A DNA stretch of 60,034 nucleotides from the NCBI GenBank assembly GCA_029261475.1, contig JAJDBG010000043.1, positions 1 to 60,034 of the forward strand, read 5' to 3'. Below are positions 54,736 to 60,034 of this stretch, piece by piece (the stretch's first letter is position 1; the number at the start of each line of letters is the position of its first letter). Source of the DNA: Nitrospinaceae bacterium. Lineage in GTDB: Bacteria > Nitrospinota > Nitrospinia > Nitrospinales > VA-1. Both the position numbers and the translations under genes were made by a program. Under the pieces are notes generated by a model, which saw nothing but the letters and a program-made list of their open reading frames with translations, did no database searches and had not been told where the DNA came from.

Positions 54736-55881
54736 TTGACTAATTACGAACTATTTTATAGCAGATTGCAAAAAGATTTATCCACTCGTCGGGAAAATAA
54801 TTTATACCGTGAAACCCGCCTATCGCCAGAGGGGTTGATTGATCTTTCTTCCAACGATTACCTGCAACTCCGTACTCATCCCGCTGTTCTTGAAGGAGCG
54901 AGAAAAGCTACGGAAACTTATGGTGCCGGGAGTGGTGCATCCCCTCTTTTAACAGGGTTTAAGCCCTGTCACCAAGCCTTACTCGATAAAATTTTGGCCT
55001 GGAAAAGTAAGAAATTTGGCATGTTATTCAATACGGGTTTCATGGCAAATCAGGCCGTATTTTCACACCTCCCACAGAAAAATGATTTGATCCTTGCGGA
55101 CCGCCTGATTCATCATTCCATTGCGCAAACCTTGAATCATTCGAAAGTTCGCTTTAAAAGATACCTTCACCTTGATTTAGAGCATCTGGAACGCGAGCTG
55201 AAAAAAACACAATACGATACCGTATTTGTTGTCACTGAAAGTATTTTCAGTATGGATGGTGACTATCCCGACTTGAAGCATTTGGCAAAATTGAAAGAAA
55301 AGTACGGCTTTGTATGGATTTTAGATGAGGCGCACGGGGTCGGCGTCTATGGCGCGAGCGGAGCGGGGTTGGCCGAGGAAATGGGCGTTGGCTCTATGGT
55401 GGATGTGATGATTGGGACACTAGGTAAAGCCTTGGGAAGTATGGGTGCCTATGTTATATCCGACCGTAGCGAGATCATTGAATTCTTAACCAATACAGCA
55501 GGTGAGTACATATTTTCAACGTTTTTATGCCCTTCGGCGGCGGGTGCCGCGCATTCTGCTATTGATCTAGTCATTGCGGATAGCGATAAACGTCATTCTC
55601 TGCGTGAAAAGTCCCTTGTTTTGCGGCAAGCTCTTGTTAAAATGGGATATAATCTAATAGAGTCAGATTCTCAGATCATTCCCATTGTTTTGAATGATGC
55701 CGGACAGGCTTTGAGGATGAGTGATTATTTTTATGATGAGGGAATACAAATTGGGGCCATTCGTTTTCCGACAGTTCCCAAGGGTAAAGAGCGATTGCGG
55801 TTGTCATTGCATTCGGCTATTTCCACAGAGCAAATATCTATAATCTTAAAGTTGTTCCAAAAATGGAAATCAAAAACATAA
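54736..55881 (+). CDS. bioF: 8-amino-7-oxononanoate synthase
   Basis: PLP enzyme joining pimeloyl-ACP and alanine, the first step of the biotin ring pathway. The PLP Lys is in IGTLGKALGSMGAYV; the preceding ILDEAHGVGVYGASGAG and VFVVTESIFSMDGDYPD are the family's cofactor-binding segments, and the N-terminal RLSPEGLIDLSSNDYLQL is usual. The start is a TTG; 381 residues is normal. Its last 19 bases overlap the following hydrolase gene. The related enzymes (KBL, serine palmitoyltransferase) are less likely because of the neighbours: a hydrolase and bioC. Confidence 0.92.
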   Translation: MTNYELFYSRLQKDLSTRRENNLYRETRLSPEGLIDLSSNDYLQLRTHPAVLEGARKATETYGAGSGASPLLTGFKPCHQALLDKILAWKSKKFGMLFNTGFMANQAVFSHLPQKNDLILADRLIHHSIAQTLNHSKVRFKRYLHLDLEHLERELKKTQYDTVFVVTESIFSMDGDYPDLKHLAKLKEKYGFVWILDEAHGVGVYGASGAGLAEEMGVGSMVDVMIGTLGKALGSMGAYVISDRSEIIEFLTNTAGEYIFSTFLCPSAAGAAHSAIDLVIADSDKRHSLREKSLVLRQALVKMGYNLIESDSQIIPIVLNDAGQALRMSDYFYDEGIQIGAIRFPTVPKGKERLRLSLHSAISTEQISIILKLFQKWKSKT

Positions 55882-56519
55882 CCGCGGTTTGTGGCTGGGC
55901 TTTGCCACCCAATTGGTTTGGCGAGCAGATTCAGCAAGCGTTCCCCAATAGCCGCATAAAAACCCTTTATCCAACCAACCCGTTTTGCTCTGAGTCGGCT
56001 CGTAAAGCCTTGGACGAAAACCCTGCGGATTTATACATAGGGTATTCTTTGGGAAGTTTGTGGCTGTTCACGCATCGACAGTATTTACCCTCATCGTCGA
56101 TAAAAGCCGCTATCGCTCCGATTTTGTCATTCACACATGAAGGCGATAGGGGAGGGAAAACACCAAAAACTAAATTAAAATTTTTCCTAAGGTTGCTGGA
56201 ACGCAGTTTGGAAACAGGGCAGGCGGCATTGAAAGATTTTTATTCAGTTTGTTCAGCACCTTTTCCTGACGACCGATTGATTGAAGTTCCGCAACGGGGT
56301 GTCTTGATAAAAGGACTGGAGTTTCTGGAATCTGCGTTGGCAACCCCTGCATCCACCAAAGATTTTATTGCCGTTTCAGGGGAAAAGGATGTTTTTTTAG
56401 ATTCTGAAATTTTGCGACGCTATATTCCTGGCTTACTCATAGAAAAGGCAGTGGGGCATTCGCCAGGGCCTTTATTAAGGCGTTTGGCGAAAGAATTGAG
56501 CCGGAGAAATTTATTATGA
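55863..56519 (+). CDS. alpha/beta hydrolase, candidate pimeloyl-ACP methyl ester esterase
   Basis: A 218-residue alpha/beta hydrolase with a complete triad: nucleophile S62 in the elbow GYSLGS, D176 in SGEKDVFLD, and H199 in VGHSPGPLL. The oxyanion-hole strand reads [11 protein letters not shown], which resembles the 'GWG(L/M)' opening of BioH/BioG. It sits between bioF (19-base overlap) and the kinase-bioC genes, so it very likely removes the methyl group of pimeloyl-ACP methyl ester, the BioH step. It does not look like classical BioH in overall sequence, and could be a new isozyme. The 3' ATGA is shared with the next gene. Confidence 0.8.
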   Translation: MEIKNITAVCGWALPPNWFGEQIQQAFPNSRIKTLYPTNPFCSESARKALDENPADLYIGYSLGSLWLFTHRQYLPSSSIKAAIAPILSFTHEGDRGGKTPKTKLKFFLRLLERSLETGQAALKDFYSVCSAPFPDDRLIEVPQRGVLIKGLEFLESALATPASTKDFIAVSGEKDVFLDSEILRRYIPGLLIEKAVGHSPGPLLRRLAKELSRRNLL

Positions 56520-58789
56520 AAATCCTCGGCATCGACTTCACTTCAGCTCCTAGTAGCAAGAAACTGCTTCCTTGTGTGCACAGTGTTTTTAAAAAGAATC
56601 GGAAGCTCATTCTTGAGCGACTTGATTTTTTAGCAGACTTCGAACAATTTGAACAGTTGATAGATGAAGAGGAGGGACCTTGGTTCCTCGGTATCGATTG
56701 TCCTTTAGGGCTTCCTTCCACATTTCTTTCCCAAATTTCAGATTCGCAAGTATGGAGCGACTATGTTGCATCTGTTTCAAATATGGAATGGAAAGAATTT
56801 GAATCTAAAATTAAAAGTTATAAATCCAGTCGTCCCTCTCAAAGTAAAGACAGTCTGCGACTGACTGATGAACTGGCTCGGGCACTTAGTCCATTGAAAC
56901 TTTTGAATCCTCCTTTAGCGAAAATGTTTTATGAGTTGGCACCCCGGCTATCAGGTAAAGGTGTTTCTATTTTGCCTTGCTGTCCGAGGGATGACGACCG
57001 AATCATTTTGGAGACATATCCTGCATTATTGGCACGTCGTTTCGCAGGAAAATACAAAGGAAATTCCAAGACGCAAACGAATTCGGAAATGCAAGATGCC
57101 CGAAAAGCTATATTGAAAGGAATTTGCTCCGAGGAGTTCAATGCTGAATTTGGTTTTAAGATTGAGGTTGGTGAAGAAATAATAATAAAGGCGGTGGAGG
57201 ACTCGAACGGAGATGTCCTCGATTCTGTTTTGTGCGCAGTGCAGGCGGGCTGGGCCTACCACAATAAAAGTAGAAATTATGGAATTCCAAGCAACGCTCA
57301 CCCCATCATTTCTTCAGAAGGCTGGATTGTTGATCCTCGGTTAGTCACGGAGATGGTTGCTAGTTCGTCTTCCTCCAAGGATAATTTAACTCAACTGTTA
57401 AATAAAAATTTCAATCAATCAGACCATCATGCCGTCAACTTGATGAGCCAAGTCAAAAAGCTATCCGATGTGGGCAGAGCATTGTCTGGCAAGCGTGATT
57501 TGAACGAGTTGCTGGAAAAAATAGTAACAGAATCGCGCACATTGACTAATGCCGATGGTGGAACCTTGTACATTCTTGAAAACGAATCGTTGGCCTTTAA
57601 AATTGTTCAAAACGATTCACTAAATATTTTTATGGGAGGGACGACGGGGACTGAAATAAGTTTCCCTCCTGTGCAGATGAAGAAATCCAACGTTTCTGCC
57701 TATTCTGCAATGAAGGGTATTTCGATCAACATTCCCGATGTTTATAATTATAAGTCTTTCGATTTTACAGGCCCTAGGAAATTTGACAAGGCAACAAATT
57801 ACCGCACACAATCCATGTTGGTTGTACCGATGCGAAACTATGAGGAAGAAGTCATAGGTGTACTGCAAATTCTCAATGCGCTTGATCCAGAGGATGGGAA
57901 AACGGTCATCCCCTTTTCAGAAAACCATGAAGGGCTGGTGGAGTCTTTGGCCTCGCAGGCGGCAGTTGCTCTAAGCAATGTCAATTTGATCAATCAATTG
58001 CAAAAAACCAATACCGAATTGATAACGACACGCGACCAGGCACTTGAAGCCAACCGGGCAAAGAGTGCTTTTCTTGCGAATATGAGTCACGAATTGAGAA
58101 CTCCGATGAATGCGATTCTCGGTTACAGCGAAATACTTTTGGAAGATGCCGAGGAAATGGGTCTCGATGATTTTAATGATGATCTGAAAAAAATACTTTC
58201 CTCTGGAAATCATTTACTAGGATTGATCGATGAAATTCTGGACCTTTCAAAAATAGAAGCGGGAAAAATGGAAATTTTTCTTGCTTCATTTCCAGTTCGA
58301 GAGATGGTTGCAGATGTGTTGGACAATGTGAAAATTTTAGCTCAAAAAAATGGAAATAAGCTGGAGCTGGATTGTCCGAGCGCGATTGGGACAATGACTG
58401 CAGACCCTGTTCGTGTTAAGCAAATGCTGATAAATCTATTGAGCAATGCTTGTAAGTTCACCGAAAAGGGAACGGTCACCTTAAAAATTTATCGTGAATC
58501 AATTGATAGCCAAGGATGGATATTTTTTAACGTGATTGATAACGGTATTGGCATTGAACAGAACCAGATCAAAAGGTTATTTCAAGAGTTCACGCAAGTG
58601 GATGACACCTCGACAAGGAAGGTTGGAGGTACGGGTTTAGGATTAGCTATCAGCCGACGATTTTGCCAAATGATGGGTGGCGACATTCATGTGACCAGTG
58701 AGATAGGAAAAGGTTCTACTTTCAGCATCAAATTGCCCGTGAAAATTGCGGAAACCACTCCGCTCAAAAGAAGAGCAAGCGATCACTAA
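56516..58789 (+). CDS. DUF429-GAF-histidine kinase fusion protein
   Basis: A 757-residue soluble protein with three parts. Residues 1-280 are a DUF429 domain (RNase H-like fold): D6 in [10 protein letters not shown]61 in [10 protein letters not shown]115/D118 in [11 protein letters not shown]166 and Y168 in ILETYPALL, and D236 in [10 protein letters not shown], all in the family's order. Residues about 320-480 are a GAF domain ([30 protein letters not shown]). Residues about 510-750 are a histidine kinase: H525 in [20 protein letters not shown] box [13 protein letters not shown]1 box [12 protein letters not shown], and G2 box [13 protein letters not shown]. No membrane segment and no receiver domain. 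Its ATG overlaps the hydrolase stop (ATGA), and bioC follows 62 bases later. I know of no such fusion. Confidence 0.9.
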   Translation: MKILGIDFTSAPSSKKLLPCVHSVFKKNRKLILERLDFLADFEQFEQLIDEEEGPWFLGIDCPLGLPSTFLSQISDSQVWSDYVASVSNMEWKEFESKIKSYKSSRPSQSKDSLRLTDELARALSPLKLLNPPLAKMFYELAPRLSGKGVSILPCCPRDDDRIILETYPALLARRFAGKYKGNSKTQTNSEMQDARKAILKGICSEEFNAEFGFKIEVGEEIIIKAVEDSNGDVLDSVLCAVQAGWAYHNKSRNYGIPSNAHPIISSEGWIVDPRLVTEMVASSSSSKDNLTQLLNKNFNQSDHHAVNLMSQVKKLSDVGRALSGKRDLNELLEKIVTESRTLTNADGGTLYILENESLAFKIVQNDSLNIFMGGTTGTEISFPPVQMKKSNVSAYSAMKGISINIPDVYNYKSFDFTGPRKFDKATNYRTQSMLVVPMRNYEEEVIGVLQILNALDPEDGKTVIPFSENHEGLVESLASQAAVALSNVNLINQLQKTNTELITTRDQALEANRAKSAFLANMSHELRTPMNAILGYSEILLEDAEEMGLDDFNDDLKKILSSGNHLLGLIDEILDLSKIEAGKMEIFLASFPVREMVADVLDNVKILAQKNGNKLELDCPSAIGTMTADPVRVKQMLINLLSNACKFTEKGTVTLKIYRESIDSQGWIFFNVIDNGIGIEQNQIKRLFQEFTQVDDTSTRKVGGTGLGLAISRRFCQMMGGDIHVTSEIGKGSTFSIKLPVKIAETTPLKRRASDH

Positions 58790-58851
58790 AATAGCTTTTG
58801 GATTTTTATTTTTGTGCTTCCCCATCCTCAATACCTAAATATCTCTTCGTC

Positions 58852-59604
58852 ATGAAACAACCGGACCCAACCATTGCCATTGCGAAGAGCTTTTCGAAGC
58901 ATGCGGAAAGTTACGAACAGCATGCTTTGTTGCAAAAAGACATGGCTGAACAATTGACGCGGTTTCTACCTCCATCAATTCCTGCCAGTGTATTAGAAAT
59001 CGGTTGCGGTACGGGTCTGTTTACACAAAAATTAATTGGGGCAAATATTGCTCAATTGTACCTCAATGATATTTCTCCACAAATGTTGACGCGGCTTAAG
59101 TCATCATTGGCACTACCGTCGAATACGAAATTGTATTGCGGAGACGCTTGCCAACTTGATTTTCCAAGTTCTGACTTGATCGCGGCCAATGCGGTGTTCC
59201 AATGGTTTGAAAATCCTCAAGACCTTGTACGACGATTGAAGCAATTCCTGAATCCTGAGGGTCATTTGATCTTCAGTGTGTTTGGTCCAGAAACTCTGAA
59301 AGAATTTCGTCGTATTGCCAGGATCGATGGTCCTATAAGCTTGTATTCGCTAGAGCAATGGATACTTTGGTTGAAGAATGCCGGTTTCGTTGTCAAACAA
59401 AGTGAAAAGGAAATTAGAAAAACACACTGGTCCGATACACGTTCACTCATGAAAAATTTACAGCAAGTGGGTGCCGTGCCGATAAGGAAATTATCTTATC
59501 GTGAAGTAAAGAGATTGATCTCAGATTATGAAAACTCTTTTGCAACAGTCGACGGGGTTTCTTCAGAATGGGAGATTTTCTATTTCTCTGCCGTTTTAAT
59601 ATAG
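58852..59604 (+). CDS. bioC: malonyl-ACP O-methyltransferase
   Basis: Methylates the free carboxyl of malonyl-ACP (or CoA), so that fatty acid synthesis can build pimeloyl-ACP methyl ester. The start ATG at 58852 gives 250 residues with the BioC-type N terminus IAKSFSKHAESYEQHALLQ and the SAM site VLEIGCGTGLFTQKL, followed by LNDISPQML, YCGDACQLDFPSSDL and NAVFQWFENPQDL and LIFSVFGPETLKEF. These match BioC better than generic methyltransferases. It follows the fusion gene closely. Biotin genes bioA, bioD and bioB are not in the window. Confidence 0.9.
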   Translation: MKQPDPTIAIAKSFSKHAESYEQHALLQKDMAEQLTRFLPPSIPASVLEIGCGTGLFTQKLIGANIAQLYLNDISPQMLTRLKSSLALPSNTKLYCGDACQLDFPSSDLIAANAVFQWFENPQDLVRRLKQFLNPEGHLIFSVFGPETLKEFRRIARIDGPISLYSLEQWILWLKNAGFVVKQSEKEIRKTHWSDTRSLMKNLQQVGAVPIRKLSYREVKRLISDYENSFATVDGVSSEWEIFYFSAVLI

Positions 59605-59622
59605 TTAGAAATCATCGATTTT

Positions 59623-60034
59623 ATGTCTTTAGAAATTTGGAAAAAAAATCTACAGGCTCTTGAAATATTCCATCCTCAATTGGCGCAACAGTTGTCTCTT
59701 GTTTCGAGTAAGGGAGCGTATAGCGCGCCACTATCCAAATCGGGAGTGCCCACACTGGTTTTCCACCCGCCTTCAGGAAACCCCAAATATTTGACCAGCT
59801 CCTATGACCCTTTGAAAGAAGCTCGGCGTACTATTGAGTCGTATTCTGAGTCTAAAATTTCATGCTACACATTCTATGGAATGAGTCTGGGACACACTTT
59901 GCTCGAATTGATTCAACGCTCGGACTCTAATGTAAGAGCCTTTGTTTTTGAGAGAGATCCTGAATTAATGCGATTGGCTATGGAGACTTTTGATTTTGAA
60001 TCAGCGATAAAAAATCAAGCCATTCGCTTTTATT
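59623..60034 (+). CDS. DUF115/MAF family protein, N-terminal part (3' end outside window)
   Basis: An ATG at 59623 opens a frame that runs to the end of the window (137 codons), 18 bases after bioC. The visible part contains SYDPLKEARRTIESYSESK, CYTFYGMSLGHTLLELIQ and AFVFERDPELMRLAMETFD, which match the N-terminal region of the 39257-40666 protein in order (SYDPQKEGEKFAR, YGMGLGYHLGPLLEKI and LVIELNPDILSAAFSLND). It is therefore a second member of the DUF115/MAF family. The DUF115 core is beyond the edge. Confidence 0.72.
   Translation, partial: MSLEIWKKNLQALEIFHPQLAQQLSLVSSKGAYSAPLSKSGVPTLVFHPPSGNPKYLTSSYDPLKEARRTIESYSESKISCYTFYGMSLGHTLLELIQRSDSNVRAFVFERDPELMRLAMETFDFESAIKNQAIRFY

Noticed and set aside
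56516..58789. A hybrid receiver domain or DNA-binding output on the kinase
   Set aside because: The protein ends about 10 residues after the G2/HATPase region, so there is no room for a receiver domain.

Overview
The window reads as a stretch of chromosome from a Gram-negative bacterium. Envelope genes support this: KdsB (Kdo activation), a class A penicillin-binding protein, lipoprotein signal peptides, an RND tripartite efflux pump with an outer-membrane component, and a TatA-type translocase. The G+C content is moderate (judged by eye). Housekeeping genes are mixed with many small TPR lipoproteins, DUF3565, DUF5069 and DUF115 proteins. This mix would fit a Nitrospinota or deltaproteobacterium-like lineage. 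That placement is inference: there is no rRNA or taxonomic marker in the window and no search could be run. No tRNA, rRNA, CRISPR array, transposase or prophage gene was recognised.

Layout. 0-9 kb: end of a glycine-zipper protein, cysE and a cysteine desulfurase, a TPR lipoprotein with a near-perfect sigma70-type promoter, then a tight surface-polysaccharide/nucleotide run (glycosyltransferase, polyprenyl glycosylphosphotransferase, kdsB, pyrG) closed by a bidirectional terminator. 9-12.5 kb: SPOR protein, pyrD, DUF3565 protein, truA. 12.5-17.4 kb: an accessory-looking block with REP-like and tandem repeats, an AT-rich DUF2971 gene, a uracil-DNA-glycosylase-like protein, and a MoxR-type AAA ATPase paired with a 614-residue uncharacterised protein. 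17.4-23.3 kb: siroheme-type dehydrogenase, an unusual cytochrome c, FxsA, a methyltransferase with a geranylgeranyl-reductase-like flavoprotein, and a GT39-like membrane protein. 23.4-29.5 kb: gltD and gltB. 30-40.7 kb: CBS protein, PBP1A, LRR and DUF5069 proteins, TatA, RNase D, tsaB with a YdcH-like protein, TPR proteins and a DUF115 (MAF/MptE-like) protein. 40.8-47.6 kb: a complete CzcCBA-type metal efflux operon headed by a histidine-rich secreted protein. 47.9-53.6 kb: mutL, ferredoxin, class II DnaJ, a TPR lipoprotein with a redoxin, and a class IV aminotransferase. 53.7-60 kb: DUF1566 protein, then a biotin cluster in which bioF, an alpha/beta hydrolase and a histidine kinase overlap, with bioC and a second DUF115 gene following closely.

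Functional links. PyrG makes the CTP that KdsB uses, and the two adjacent sugar enzymes build surface glycans. GltB and GltD form the two subunits of glutamate synthase. In the biotin cluster BioC methylates the malonyl primer, the hydrolase is a good candidate for removing that methyl group (the BioH step), and BioF uses the resulting pimeloyl-ACP. Between them, sharing an ATGA stop/start with the hydrolase gene, lies a protein that joins a complete DUF429 (RNase H-like) domain to a GAF sensor and a histidine kinase. That fusion, in that position, is the strongest candidate in this window for an undescribed system. Second are the MoxR ATPase with its large TraB/DUF5682-like partner and the cytochrome c with a putative Mo-cofactor-type N-terminal fold.
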